Source of the DNA: Oceanithermus profundus DSM 14977 | GTDB lineage: Bacteria; Deinococcota; Deinococci; Deinococcales; Marinithermaceae | DNA: 64,000 bases | NCBI RefSeq assembly: GCF_000183745.1 | Contig: NC_014761.1 | Span: 930,001 to 994,000, forward strand | Direction: 5' to 3' | Shown: piece by piece, positions 9,803 to 18,751 of the stretch | How the letters are laid out: each line of letters starts with the position of its first letter | How positions within the stretch are numbered: position 1 is the first letter of the stretch | The notes under the pieces: generated by a model | Told to the model about the DNA's origin: nothing | The model's database searches: none | What the model saw: only the letters and a program-made list of their open reading frames with translations | Program-made: the position numbers and the translations under genes

Positions 9803-10216
9803 ATGGAGGTGCCCGGTCTCGAGCGGCGGTTTCGTGAGCGCGGCCTGCGGCGCACGCCCCAGCGCGTTGCGGTGTGGAGCGATTTCGCCGACCACCCCGG
9901 CAGCACGATCCGCGAGGCCGCGGCGCGGCTGCAGCGGGCCGGGATCGGGCAGGCGACCGTCTACCGGGCGGTGCGCGCGCTCGAGGAGGCGGGCCTGATC
10001 GTCCGCTTCGCCGCCCCGCACGAGGAGGTCCGCTTCGCCGCGGTGCTGGACCATGCGCACCTGCTCGTTTGCGAGCGCTGCGGCCACGTCGAACCGCTCC
10101 AGGAGTGCGGGCTGCGCGCCTACGAAGCCGAGCTGGCCCGGCGCAGCCGTTTCCGCGTCCGCGGCCACACGTTGATCGTCTACGGGCTCTGCCCCGAATG
10201 TCAGGAGTCGCCATGA
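9803..10216 (+). CDS. Fur-family metalloregulator (Zur/Fur type)
   Basis: 137 residues. The N-terminal winged helix (about 5-75) includes the recognition helix region ATVYRAVRAL. The dimerisation and metal domain has HAHLLVCERCG and a second pair CPEC, so Cys90, Cys93, Cys130 and Cys133 form the structural zinc site. Fur-family proteins repress metal-uptake genes when metal-loaded. Its stop overlaps the ATG of the ABC ATPase gene by 4 bp (ATGA), so regulator and transporter are translationally coupled. That supports a zinc or related divalent-metal sensor for this operon. Which metal it senses cannot be read from the sequence. Confidence 0.92.
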   Translation: MEVPGLERRFRERGLRRTPQRVAVWSDFADHPGSTIREAAARLQRAGIGQATVYRAVRALEEAGLIVRFAAPHEEVRFAAVLDHAHLLVCERCGHVEPLQECGLRAYEAELARRSRFRVRGHTLIVYGLCPECQESP

Positions 10217-10992
10217 ACGCTACCCCCCAGAAAGGCCCACCGGCCGTGGAAGTCGAGCACCTGACGGTGCGTTTCGGCGACCACCTCGCCCTGGAGGACG
10301 TCACCCTGACGGTTCCCGCGGGGGCCTTCGTGGCCATCGTCGGTCCCAACGGCGCGGGCAAGTCCACCTTGCTCAAGGTGTTCCTCGGGCTCGTTCCCCC
10401 GAGCGGCGGCCGGGTCCGGGTCCTGGGCCGCCCCACCGACGGGGTCGATCCGCGGCGCATCGGTTACGTGCCGCAGTTCAAGACCCTGGACCGCACTTTT
10501 CCGGCGCTCGCGGAGGAGCTGGTGGCCAGCGGCCTGCGGCGCGCCTGGCCGGGCCGGCTCACGCCCGCGGAACGCGCGCAGGTGCGCGCCGCGCTGGAGC
10601 GGGTGGGCGCGGGGCAGCTGATCGGCCGCCCCGTGAGCCGTTTCAGCGGGGGAGAGCTGCAGCGGGTCTACCTGGCCCGGGCCTTCGTGCGCCGTCCCCA
10701 GCTGGTGATGCTCGACGAACCCGCGACCGGCATCGACGTGCTGGGCGAGGCCGACATGTACCGGCTGCTCGAGGACTACCAGCGGGAGACGGGCGCCACC
10801 CTGCTGATGATCACCCACGACTGGGAGGCGGCCTACCACCACGCGACCCACGTGATCGTGCTCAACCGCCGGCTCATCGGCTTCGGACCGCCCGAGCGCG
10901 CCCTTTCGGAGCGCTGCCTGCGCGAGGCCTTCGGGCACGTGGGGCACGCGCACGGGTTCTCGATGGCGCTGGAAGGAGAACGCCGTGCTTGA
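10213..10992 (+). CDS. Metal ABC transporter ATP-binding protein (ZnuC/MntA-like)
   Basis: 259 residues. Walker A is GPNGAGKST near 45-53, the Q-loop is VPQFK, the signature is FSGGELQRV, Walker B is LVMLDEPATGID and the switch is TH in MITHDWE. A His-rich tail (GHVGHAHGF) at the C-terminus fits a metal importer. It energises import through the permease encoded next. The start overlaps the fur-like stop, and the stop overlaps the permease start by 8 bp. The longer upstream open frame is discarded because it lies inside the fur-like gene. Confidence 0.93.
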   Translation: MNATPQKGPPAVEVEHLTVRFGDHLALEDVTLTVPAGAFVAIVGPNGAGKSTLLKVFLGLVPPSGGRVRVLGRPTDGVDPRRIGYVPQFKTLDRTFPALAEELVASGLRRAWPGRLTPAERAQVRAALERVGAGQLIGRPVSRFSGGELQRVYLARAFVRRPQLVMLDEPATGIDVLGEADMYRLLEDYQRETGATLLMITHDWEAAYHHATHVIVLNRRLIGFGPPERALSERCLREAFGHVGHAHGFSMALEGERRA

Positions 10993-11785
10993 GGTGTGGA
11001 GCCTGCCCTTCATGCAGCGGGCGCTGCTCGCGGGCCTGGTCATGGCCCTGCTCGCCGGATACTACGGGCCCTTCGTGGTGCAGCGGGGCCTCAGCTTCCT
11101 CGGTTCGGGCCTGGCCCACGCGGCCTTCGGCGGCGTGGCGCTGGGGTTGCTGCTGGGGCTCGAGCCCCTCTGGGTGGCCGTGCCCTTCACCGCGGCGGTG
11201 GCCCTCGGCATCACCTGGGTGCGCGAGCGCACCCACATCCGCGGCGACACCGCCGTGGGCATCTTCTTCGCCTTCTCCATGGCGCTGGGCATCGTCTTCC
11301 TTTCCCTGAAGCGCGAGTACACCGCCGAGGCCTTCACCTACCTCTTCGGCTCCATCCTGGCGGTCGCCCCGGCCGACCTCTGGGCCAGCCTGGCGCTGCT
11401 CGCCCTCACCGCCCTGACCCTGCCGCTGTGGGGGCGCTGGGCCTACGCCACCTTCGACCGCGAGCTGGCCGCGGCCGACCGGGTGCCCGTCGCCCTCGAC
11501 GACTACCTGCTCGCCTTCCTGGTCGCGCTCGTCGTGGTCGTGGCCATGAAGCTCGTGGGGCTCCTGCTCGTCGCGGCCTTCCTGGTCATCCCCGCGGCGG
11601 CGGCGCGGCAGTGGGCGCGCACCTTCCTGGGGATGGTCGTGGGGGCGGTCCTCGTGGGCACCTTCAGCGTCTTCGCCGGCCTCCTGATCTCGTACGGCTA
11701 CGACCTGCCCAGCGGCGCCACGGTGGTGCTGCTGCAGGCCTTCGTCTTCACCGCCGCGGCGCTGGTGTTTCGCAGGGCCTCGTAA
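10985..11785 (+). CDS. Metal ABC transporter permease (ZnuB/MntB family)
   Basis: 266 residues with about eight membrane segments, of the ABC-3 family. Hallmarks are FLGSGLAHAAFGGVALG near 36-53 and RGDTAVGIFFAFSMALGI near 90-107. It forms the inner-membrane channel for zinc or manganese import with the ATPase encoded upstream. The GTG start overlaps the upstream gene by 8 bp. No periplasmic binding protein (ZnuA/MntC) is encoded in this operon, so it must be elsewhere. Confidence 0.93.
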   Translation: MLEVWSLPFMQRALLAGLVMALLAGYYGPFVVQRGLSFLGSGLAHAAFGGVALGLLLGLEPLWVAVPFTAAVALGITWVRERTHIRGDTAVGIFFAFSMALGIVFLSLKREYTAEAFTYLFGSILAVAPADLWASLALLALTALTLPLWGRWAYATFDRELAAADRVPVALDDYLLAFLVALVVVVAMKLVGLLLVAAFLVIPAAAARQWARTFLGMVVGAVLVGTFSVFAGLLISYGYDLPSGATVVLLQAFVFTAAALVFRRAS

Positions 11786-11793
11786 ACCCGCTA

Positions 11794-11828
11794 TTTACAG
11801 TAGGAATACAAGACATTAAACTGTACGT
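11794..11828 (+). promoter_or_regulatory. Leaderless promoter TTTACA-17-TAAACT before the Rrf2 gene
   Basis: TTTACA at 11794-11799, a 17-bp spacer, then TAAACT at 11817-11822 and exactly 6 nt to the ATG at 11829. This is the clearest complete -35/-10 pair among the leaderless genes of the window. The product may regulate itself here. Confidence 0.75.
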
Positions 11829-12272
11829 ATGTGGGTATCGACGAAGGCGCAGTACGGGCTGCGCGCGCTGGTGGAGATCGGCCTGCGCGGCCCCGATCCG
11901 GTGCCGCTCAAGGAGGTGGCCGAGGCGCAGGGGATCAGCCAGCACTACCTCGAGCAGATCGCGGCGGCGCTGCGGCGTGCCGGTTTCATCCGCAGCGTCC
12001 GCGGGGCGCGCGGCGGCTACCGGCTGGCGCGGCCCCCTGAAGAGATCAACGCGCTCGAGGTCGTCGAGACGATGGAGGGTTCGCTCTCGCCCGTGGGCTG
12101 CATCGAAGACCCGGGCAGCTGCGAACACGAGGGGCAGTGCTCCACCGAGCTGCTCTGGCGGCGCGTGGACCTGGCCATCCGCGAGGTGCTGGGCAGCACC
12201 AACCTGCAGCACCTCATCGACGAACGGCGCCTGATCGAAGCCAAGCGCAAGATGCACGCCGCGGCCTCGTAG
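11829..12272 (+). CDS. Rrf2-family regulator, IscR-like with cluster cysteines
   Basis: 147 residues. The winged helix (1-75) has the family signatures STKAQYGLRAL, ISQHYLEQI and GGYRLARPP. Cys91, Cys98 and Cys104 match the number and spacing of IscR's [2Fe-2S] ligands, so an iron-sulfur or redox sensor is likely. No isc or suf genes adjoin it, so the target is not evident from context. Start chosen from the -10 box 6 nt upstream. A strong hairpin follows the gene. Confidence 0.93.
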   Translation: MWVSTKAQYGLRALVEIGLRGPDPVPLKEVAEAQGISQHYLEQIAAALRRAGFIRSVRGARGGYRLARPPEEINALEVVETMEGSLSPVGCIEDPGSCEHEGQCSTELLWRRVDLAIREVLGSTNLQHLIDERRLIEAKRKMHAAAS

Positions 12273-12292
12273 CTCCGTTTCCGGCCGTTTTC

Positions 12293-12324
12293 CCGCCGCC
12301 CCGCACCGGGGCGGCGGCTTCGTT
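12293..12324 (+). terminator. Terminator hairpin after the Rrf2 gene
   Basis: Perfect 10-bp stem, CCGCCGCCCC (12293-12302) with GGGGCGGCGG (12308-12317) around a 5-nt loop, followed by CTTCGTT. Confidence 0.7.
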
Positions 12325-12394
12325 GCGGGTAAGATGAAACCACGCCCGCGCGCGTGAGGGACGGCAGGGGCGAGCATTGGTACGGGAGGGGACG

Positions 12395-15004
12395 ATGGGC
12401 TGGGTCTACGCGTTCACCGAAACCGAGGGTTTGGGCAAGGAGCTGTTGGGCGGCAAGGGCTTCGCGCTGGCCGAGATGACGCGGCTGGGCTTTCCGGTGC
12501 CGCCGGGGTTCACGCTGACCACCGAGGCCTGCCGCGCCTATCTGGAGCACGGCGCGTTTCCCGAGGGGTTGTGGGAAGGGGTGCGCCAGCAGGTCGCGCG
12601 GCTGGAGGCGGCGACCGGGAAGCGCTTCGGGGGCGCCGGCGGCCTGCCGCTGCTGGTGTCGGTGCGCTCGGGCGCGCCGGTGAGCATGCCGGGGATGATG
12701 GACACGATCCTCAACCTGGGCCTCACCCGCGCGGGCGTGGCGGCGCTGGCCGAGGCGTCGGGCAACCCGCGTTTCGCCTGGGACAGCTACCGCCGGCTGG
12801 TGCAGATGTACGGCGAGGTGGTGCTGGGGCTCGCGGCCGAGGGCTTCGAGCGCCTCCTCGACCGCGCCAAGGTGCTGGCCGGGGCCGAGCGCGACGTGGA
12901 CCTCTCCGCGGCCGACCTCGAGCGGCTGGTGGCGGCGTACCAGGAACATATCGAGGCCCAGGGTCAGGCCTTCCCCGACGATCCCTGGCGGCAGCTCGAG
13001 GGCGCGGTGCGCGCGGTCTTCGAAAGCTGGAACAACCCGCGGGCGCGCACCTACCGCCGGCTCTACGAGATCCCCGACGACCTGGGGACGGCGGTCAACG
13101 TCCAGGCGATGGTCTTCGGCAACCTGGGCGACGACTCGGGCACGGGCGTGGGCTTTTCGCGCAACCCCGCCACCGGTGAGCGCGGCCTCTACGGCGAGTA
13201 CCTGAAGAACGCCCAGGGCGAGGACGTGGTCGCGGGCGTGCGCACCCCCCAGCCGCTCGAGCGCCTGCGCGAAAGCGACCCCGGGCTTTACGAAGAGATC
13301 GCCGACGTGGCCGCAAGGCTCGAGACCCACTTCCGCGACATGCAGGACTTCGAGTTCACCGTCGAGCGCGGCCGCCTCTACCTGCTGCAGACACGCACCG
13401 GCAAGCGCACCCCCGAGGCCGCGGTGCGGATCGCCGTGGAGATGGCCGAGGAAGGGGCGATTTCCCGCGAGGAGGCCCTCTCGCGCGTCGACGCCAACAC
13501 CCTCCCCAGCCTGCTGCGGGCGCGGATCGACCCCGACCGCGCCCCCGAGCCGGTGGCCGAAGGGCTGCCCGCCTCGCCGGGGGCGGCGGTGGGCCACGCC
13601 GTCCTCGACGCCGAGACCGCCGAGAGCTGGGCGGGGCGGGGGCTGCCCGTCATCCTGGTGCGCCCCGAGACCACTCCCGAGGACATCTCGGGCATGTACA
13701 TCGCCCGCGGCATCCTCACCGCCCGCGGCGGCATGACCAGCCACGCCGCGGTGGTGGCCCGGGGCATGGGCGTGCCCGCGGTGGTGGGGGTGGCCGCGCT
13801 CTCGCTCAACCTCGAGGAGCGCAGCTTCCGCCTCGGCGACCGCAGCTTCAAGGAAGGCGACGTGATCAGCCTGGACGGCACCACCGGCAAGGTCTTCGCC
13901 GGCGAGGTCGCCCTAAGCGAAGGGGGCAGCGGCGCCTACCTGCAGCGGCTGCTCGAGTGGGCCGAACCCCACCGCGAGCTGGGCGTGCGCGCCAACGCCG
14001 ACACCCCGGCGGACGCCCGGCGCGCCCGCGAGCTTGGGGCCGAGGGCATCGGGTTGGTGCGCACCGAGCACATGTTCTTTGACCCCGAGCGCATTCCCTG
14101 GGTGCGGGCGCTGATCCTCGCCGAGACCGAGAAGGAAGAACGCGAGGCCCTCGACCGGCTCTTCGCCTTCCAGCGGGCCGACTTCATGGGGCTTTTGGAG
14201 GCCATGGACGGCCTGCCGGTGACCGTGCGCCTGCTCGACCCGCCGCTGCACGAGTTCCTGCCGCCGCTGGTGGAGCTCGAGCGCAAGGAGGCCGCGGGGG
14301 CGCTCGCCCCCGGCGAGGCCAAGGTGCTGGCCCAGGTGCGCCAGCTGCACGAGGTGAACCCCATGCTCGGCTTCCGCGGGGTGCGGCTCCTGCTGGTGCG
14401 GCCGGAGATCCTGCGCATGCAGACGGCCGCGCTCCTCAGCGCCACCCGCGCGCTCATGGAGCAGGGGAGGGATCCGCGCCCCGAGCTGATGATCCCGCTG
14501 GTCTCCACCCCCGAGGAGGTGGAGCAGGCGCTCGCGGTGGTGCGCGAGGTCTTCGCCGAGTTCGATCTGGTGCTGCCCGTGGGCACGATGGTCGAGACCC
14601 CGCGCGCGGCGCTGGTGGCGGGGGCGATCGCGCCGCTCGTCGACTTCTTCAGCTTCGGCACCAACGACCTGACCCAGCTCACCTTCGGCATCAGCCGCGA
14701 CGACGCCGGCCACTTCCTGCCCCGCTACCTCGACGCCCGCACCTTCGCCCACGACCCCACCGAGCGCCTCGACGCCGCGGCGGTGGGCCGGCTCCTCGAG
14801 ATCGCGGTGCGCGAGGGGCGCGCCGCCAACCCGAACCTCAAGCTGGGCCTCTGCGGCGAACACGGCGGCGAGGCGCAGTCGGTGCACCTGGCCCAGCGGC
14901 TGGGGCTCGACTACGTCTCGGCCTCGCCCTTCCGGGTGCTCACCGCACGCCTGGCTGCGGCCCAGGCGGCGCTGGCGGGGGGCAGTTCTCGGGCTCGAGC
15001 CTGA
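12395..15004 (+). CDS. ppdK: Pyruvate, phosphate dikinase
   Basis: 869 residues, normal for PPDK. The N-terminal nucleotide-binding domain has GGKGFALAEM at the start and SVRSGAPVSMPGMMDTIL. The phosphohistidine domain has GGMTSHAAVVARG with catalytic His near residue 450. The C-terminal pyruvate/PEP TIM barrel ends with the Cys motif GLCGEHGG near 819. It interconverts pyruvate and PEP using ATP and phosphate, and probably feeds gluconeogenesis given the acetate and fatty-acid genes nearby. A GGGAGGGG at 12384-12391 supports the ATG at 12395 over the TTG at 12377. A TAAGAT box at 12330-12335 is a candidate -10. The 3' end overlaps the convergent secreted-protein gene by 65 bp. Confidence 0.96.
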   Translation: MGWVYAFTETEGLGKELLGGKGFALAEMTRLGFPVPPGFTLTTEACRAYLEHGAFPEGLWEGVRQQVARLEAATGKRFGGAGGLPLLVSVRSGAPVSMPGMMDTILNLGLTRAGVAALAEASGNPRFAWDSYRRLVQMYGEVVLGLAAEGFERLLDRAKVLAGAERDVDLSAADLERLVAAYQEHIEAQGQAFPDDPWRQLEGAVRAVFESWNNPRARTYRRLYEIPDDLGTAVNVQAMVFGNLGDDSGTGVGFSRNPATGERGLYGEYLKNAQGEDVVAGVRTPQPLERLRESDPGLYEEIADVAARLETHFRDMQDFEFTVERGRLYLLQTRTGKRTPEAAVRIAVEMAEEGAISREEALSRVDANTLPSLLRARIDPDRAPEPVAEGLPASPGAAVGHAVLDAETAESWAGRGLPVILVRPETTPEDISGMYIARGILTARGGMTSHAAVVARGMGVPAVVGVAALSLNLEERSFRLGDRSFKEGDVISLDGTTGKVFAGEVALSEGGSGAYLQRLLEWAEPHRELGVRANADTPADARRARELGAEGIGLVRTEHMFFDPERIPWVRALILAETEKEEREALDRLFAFQRADFMGLLEAMDGLPVTVRLLDPPLHEFLPPLVELERKEAAGALAPGEAKVLAQVRQLHEVNPMLGFRGVRLLLVRPEILRMQTAALLSATRALMEQGRDPRPELMIPLVSTPEEVEQALAVVREVFAEFDLVLPVGTMVETPRAALVAGAIAPLVDFFSFGTNDLTQLTFGISRDDAGHFLPRYLDARTFAHDPTERLDAAAVGRLLEIAVREGRAANPNLKLGLCGEHGGEAQSVHLAQRLGLDYVSASPFRVLTARLAAAQAALAGGSSRARA

Positions 15005-16820
15005 GCGGGAGAAGGGCTCCCAGGTAGGTTTCCACCTCGCCGTCCATGACCACGTCGGCCGCCTGCAGGTAGGGCGGCGGCGGGTCGCGCAGCCAATCCT
15101 TGCCCCGCGGCAGGATGCGGTAGACGTGGCCGCTGAAGGCGTGGACCGCCCAGCGCCCGTCGCTCCAGAAGGGCCCGTCGAAGAGGAGCGCGTCGCAGCT
15201 GCGGTAGCGGCCGTCCTGACGGGTGGGCAGGCGCACGAGTTCCAGGCGGTGGGCCGGGGAGGCTCCCAGTTCGCTCAGGCGGGCGCGCGCTTCTTCCTCG
15301 TCGAGCGGTCCGGCCGGCGAGGGGCATTCCATCAGGGCGTATCCCCCGCCCACGCTTTCGGATTCGCGCAGCGCCGGAACGGCGAGCAGGGCCAGGCAAC
15401 GCCCGCTCTCGGGATCGCGCAGCGGAACGTAGAACTCCGGGCCGGTCTGGATGCGCAGTGCGGTCCACACCTGCGCACGCGCCTGATCATGCGAAAGCTC
15501 CACCCCGTAGCGGGCAAAGAGCCGCTGGAGGCTCGTGGCGGCCTGGTCCGAGAGCAGCCGGTCGAGGCCCCTTTCGGGCGGACGTTCGGGCAGGCGCACC
15601 AGTGAGCCCACGCGCAGCAGCGGGTACACTTCGAGCGCGTCGAGCGCGGGCGTTTCGGGGTCGTAGCGGTCGAGCCGGGCACGGTTCTCGGCACCCTGGA
15701 CGACGTCGCGCAGGTTCTGGATCGTGAGCGACGAACCCCACAGCTGGCGCAGCCAGGGCAGGAGGTCCTCCTCGGTGATGGCTTCCAGCTTTTCTGCTTG
15801 GCGCGGCAGCCAGGCGACGGCGCCTTCGAGCGGCGGCGGCTCGCCGGGTGCGGCGACGGGCTCGAGGGGGGCGTCCGGAACCGCGTCGGTGCAGAGTAGC
15901 GGCTCGAGCGCGTAGGGCGCGACGATCCGGAGCGGATCGTCTCCACTGCGGTAGTGCGGGGCCGCCACCGGCGGCTCGGCCGCGGGCTCCGGGTCGAAGC
16001 GGGGCCGGACGCGGTAGGCCGTTCCGTAGCGCAGGTCCACCGCGTACCGCCCGTCGGTCCAAACGCCCTTGTCGGGGTCGAGGGCAAACGCGCGTTCGTA
16101 GCACGTGCGCGGCATCACGCCCCCGCGGGGTATGCCCAGGCCGCGCAGCGGCCGCAGCGGGCCCGCGGGGCCTAGACCGAAGCGTTCCAGCAGCCGCTGC
16201 GCGGCGGCCCGCGTCAGGTAGCCCCGTTCGGGGCAGGCGGTCAGGGAAAAGCTCGTCCCGCCCTCGTGCCACCACGCCGGGTATTCGAACAGGGCCACGC
16301 ACGCGCCGGCTTGGTTCACGAAGGGAACCAGGAACCACGGGCCGGCCTGCCGCAGAGCGTCCTGCCAGTACCACCGTTTGATCTGCTCGAGCCAGCGGCC
16401 GCGCTCGGGGTCGCTCGCCTCGATCTTCCATTCGCGCAGTTTGCGCTCCGCCAGGCGCTCGAGGGCGCCGGCCAGCGGACCGTCTGCGGGCATGGGGGTG
16501 TCGGGGCCGAAGGGCGCGTCGACGCGGAGCGGTTTGGCGACACGAAAGGCTTCGCCGGCCGGGCTCGAGCCCTCGAGTCCGGCGAAGCGGTCGCCCGCCG
16601 GCTCCGGGCCGTCTTCGTAGAGCCGGACGAACTCGCTTACGCTCGTCGTTTCCAAGAAGAATTGCGCCTCACCCAGCACGTAGGCCTCGGAAACCGGGCG
16701 CAGGCCGGCGGCGTTGATGCGGGCGAGGTCGTCCAGGCGCGCCGGTGGCGGCCCGAAGGCGGAGGCCGGGGCGAGCAGCGCTCCGAGCACGGCGCCCAGC
16801 AGGGCGGTGCGGAGCCGCAT
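14940..16820 (-). CDS. Secreted protein of unknown function, two copies of a ~250-residue module
   Basis: 626 residues with a clear signal peptide (MRLRTALLGAVLGALLAPASAFG) and no transmembrane segment afterwards. The mature part holds two copies of one module. Each has a region like RWYWQDALRQAGPWFLVPFV or QVWTALRIQTGPEFYVPL, a G-x-C strand, a VPA or YPA segment, a Cys-Pro, and a closing W(T/S)DGRWAV...G..YRI motif (near 400 and 590). It ends with LRLEPENC. The ATG overlaps the stop of its paralogue upstream by one base (TGATG), so the pair is translationally coupled. The 3' end overlaps ppdK by 65 bp. No known domain is recognised; paired cysteines suggest disulfides and an extracytoplasmic location. 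Confidence 0.8.
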   Translation of the reverse strand: MRLRTALLGAVLGALLAPASAFGPPPARLDDLARINAAGLRPVSEAYVLGEAQFFLETTSVSEFVRLYEDGPEPAGDRFAGLEGSSPAGEAFRVAKPLRVDAPFGPDTPMPADGPLAGALERLAERKLREWKIEASDPERGRWLEQIKRWYWQDALRQAGPWFLVPFVNQAGACVALFEYPAWWHEGGTSFSLTACPERGYLTRAAAQRLLERFGLGPAGPLRPLRGLGIPRGGVMPRTCYERAFALDPDKGVWTDGRYAVDLRYGTAYRVRPRFDPEPAAEPPVAAPHYRSGDDPLRIVAPYALEPLLCTDAVPDAPLEPVAAPGEPPPLEGAVAWLPRQAEKLEAITEEDLLPWLRQLWGSSLTIQNLRDVVQGAENRARLDRYDPETPALDALEVYPLLRVGSLVRLPERPPERGLDRLLSDQAATSLQRLFARYGVELSHDQARAQVWTALRIQTGPEFYVPLRDPESGRCLALLAVPALRESESVGGGYALMECPSPAGPLDEEEARARLSELGASPAHRLELVRLPTRQDGRYRSCDALLFDGPFWSDGRWAVHAFSGHVYRILPRGKDWLRDPPPPYLQAADVVMDGEVETYLGALLPLRLEPENCPPPAPPGPQPGVR

Positions 16821-18694
16821 CACCGCACCCTCTCCGAAGCGCAGTGGACGGGCTCGAGCCGTACGGGCAGGTAGAAGACCAAGAACTCCAGGCCGCCCCC
16901 GTCCCCGTCCGACCGCTCGATCCACGCGTACGGTTCGGGCGCCTGGGTCAGGTAGTTGAGGCCCTCGGGCAGGATGCGGTAGAGGTTGCCGCTCTGCCCG
17001 TTCAGGGCGTAGCGACCGTCGCTCCAGTAAGGAACGAGCAGGGCCTCTTCGTCGCCTGGGCAGTCGAGGGTGCGGGGATCGGGGCGATGGAAGAGCAGCA
17101 CGGCTTCGAGCGGACCCCGGGGTTCGACCCCGGCCTCACGGAAGCGGGTAGCGGCCGCGCCGGCGCTGCGCACGGGGTCGGGGGTGCGGCAGGCCGCCAG
17201 CATTTCTCCGAAGCCGCCCGCCTCGTCCTGTACGGGAACGCTCGCCATGAGGACGCAGCGCCCCTTTTCGTCGACCAGCTCGGTGTAGTACCGCGAGACG
17301 AAGAGGCCCCGGGTGAACGTCCAGACTCGCTGTCGGGCCTCTTCGAGCGTAAGGGCGGGGGTGCCCAGAGGGACGCGCATCCGGTCCCGGGCGACGGCGT
17401 CGAGGGCCAGGTCAACGAGCGGATCGTTCGGCGGGTTCTCGGGCAGGCGCACCAGCGAACGCACGAAGTAGGGCTCGCGCAGCTGCAGGACGTCCATTAC
17501 CGGCGTTTCCTCGGGAAGGGCCGCCAGCGCCTCGAGCGCCCAGGGCGGCAGGCGCTCGCCGAAGATCGAGCGCAGCATGCCCACGTCACTGCGAAAAAGA
17601 AAGCCGTCCTCGAATCGACGGCGCGCCGCTTCGGGCGTCGGACGGTCCGGACCGCCCTGTGCCAGTTGCCGCTCCAGGAGGGCGCTGCGTTTTCGGGCGG
17701 ACATCACCGAGGCGGGTAGCCGGCCTTGCGGCCGGGTCCCCTCGTAGTCGTCGCGCTGGGGGTCGCCGCAGCCTACGAGCTTGAAGAAACCCGGGTAGAC
17801 CGGCGTGATCTGCCGGGGGTCTTCGTCGGGTACCTGCACGTACTGCACGGCGTAGCGCAGCCTTCCGGCGAGCCGCTTCAGATCATCGAACGGTTGGGTG
17901 AGCCGGTAGACGTTGCCGCTGGCCACTCCGACGGCGTGCACCCCGTCGGTCCAGACGCCCAGGCGTCCGTCACCGAAGGTGTTGGCCGCGTCGCAGGCGC
18001 CCAGGGGCCGGAGATTGGCCGGACCGGGCAGGAAGGCGGCCACAAGGCCGCGAACGGGTTCGAGGCCTTCCTCGGCCAGCCGTTTGCGGGCGTCGGCCTC
18101 GCCAAGGTACGGATAGTTGCGCTGGCAGCTGGTCACGGTTCGGACGAGGCTGCCCGGATGCTTCCAGGCGGGCACGACGACCGTGCCCACGCACTCCCCG
18201 CGGGCGTTGAAGAGCGGCACCACGTAACGCGGGCCCGCTCGGGTGAGCACGTCCCTCCAGTACCAGGTCTTGGCCAACTCGAGCCAGCGGTCGAAGCCCT
18301 CTTGCCCCGCTTCGATCCCGTTGCGCGCCAGAAAACGCTTGGCCTTGTCGGCGAGCAGGCGGCGGATGCGGGCGTCGGGCGGCGGAGGCGTGTCCCTGCG
18401 GAGGGGTGCGTCCACGTAGAGCGGCTCGCCCGGCCTGAAGCGCGGCTCGCCCTCCCGGACCGGGCCGAGGTTCTCGAAACGGCGCAGGTAGGACTGCGGC
18501 AGCTCCGCGTACAACGCCGCCAGGTCCTCGACGTCGACGTCCAGCGCCAGGGCCAGGGCGTCTTCAGGGGTGCGCGGCTCGATTCCCTGGCGGGCGCTCT
18601 GCTCGAGCACTTCGAGGCCCCAAGGGTCGTTGGCGAGGGCCAAGGAAAATACGAGCCCAGCCCATAGAAGGATAAGTAACTTGATTGTTTTCAT
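16820..18694 (-). CDS. Secreted protein of unknown function, paralogue of the downstream gene
   Basis: 624 residues with a signal peptide (hydrophobic 6-21, then ANDPW). It has the same two-module architecture as its coupled neighbour. The first module runs from PLYVDAPLRRDTPPPPDAR through WYWRDVLTRAGPRYVVPLFN to VWTDGVHAVG...GNVYRL. The second has RVWTFTRGLFVSRYYTELVD and YWSDGRYALN...SGNLYRIL. The C-terminus VRLEPVHC parallels LRLEPENC in the neighbour. The start is fixed by a TAGCAT box exactly 6 nt upstream on the minus strand, with no Shine-Dalgarno. Function unknown; both gene copies have kept the same length and module order. Confidence 0.82.
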   Translation of the reverse strand: MKTIKLLILLWAGLVFSLALANDPWGLEVLEQSARQGIEPRTPEDALALALDVDVEDLAALYAELPQSYLRRFENLGPVREGEPRFRPGEPLYVDAPLRRDTPPPPDARIRRLLADKAKRFLARNGIEAGQEGFDRWLELAKTWYWRDVLTRAGPRYVVPLFNARGECVGTVVVPAWKHPGSLVRTVTSCQRNYPYLGEADARKRLAEEGLEPVRGLVAAFLPGPANLRPLGACDAANTFGDGRLGVWTDGVHAVGVASGNVYRLTQPFDDLKRLAGRLRYAVQYVQVPDEDPRQITPVYPGFFKLVGCGDPQRDDYEGTRPQGRLPASVMSARKRSALLERQLAQGGPDRPTPEAARRRFEDGFLFRSDVGMLRSIFGERLPPWALEALAALPEETPVMDVLQLREPYFVRSLVRLPENPPNDPLVDLALDAVARDRMRVPLGTPALTLEEARQRVWTFTRGLFVSRYYTELVDEKGRCVLMASVPVQDEAGGFGEMLAACRTPDPVRSAGAAATRFREAGVEPRGPLEAVLLFHRPDPRTLDCPGDEEALLVPYWSDGRYALNGQSGNLYRILPEGLNYLTQAPEPYAWIERSDGDGGGLEFLVFYLPVRLEPVHCASERVR

Positions 18695-18706
18695 GCCAGC
18701 ATGCTA
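18695..18706 (-). promoter_or_regulatory. Leaderless promoter: TAGCAT then 6 nt to ATG
   Basis: TAGCAT on the minus strand (18701-18706), then six bases to the ATG at 18694. No Shine-Dalgarno and no obvious -35. Confidence 0.5.
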
Positions 18707-18751
18707 CCACAACGTTTCCGCCCGGCCGGGGCACGCGCGGACCAAGGAACG

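Noticed and set aside
14940-15004. Frameshift at the end of ppdK or of the secreted-protein gene
   Set aside because: Both reading frames end plausibly: PPDK just after its conserved C-terminal region, and the secreted protein shortly after the RLEP-x-x-C motif shared with its paralogue. An overlap is the simpler reading, though a short lost stop cannot be excluded.
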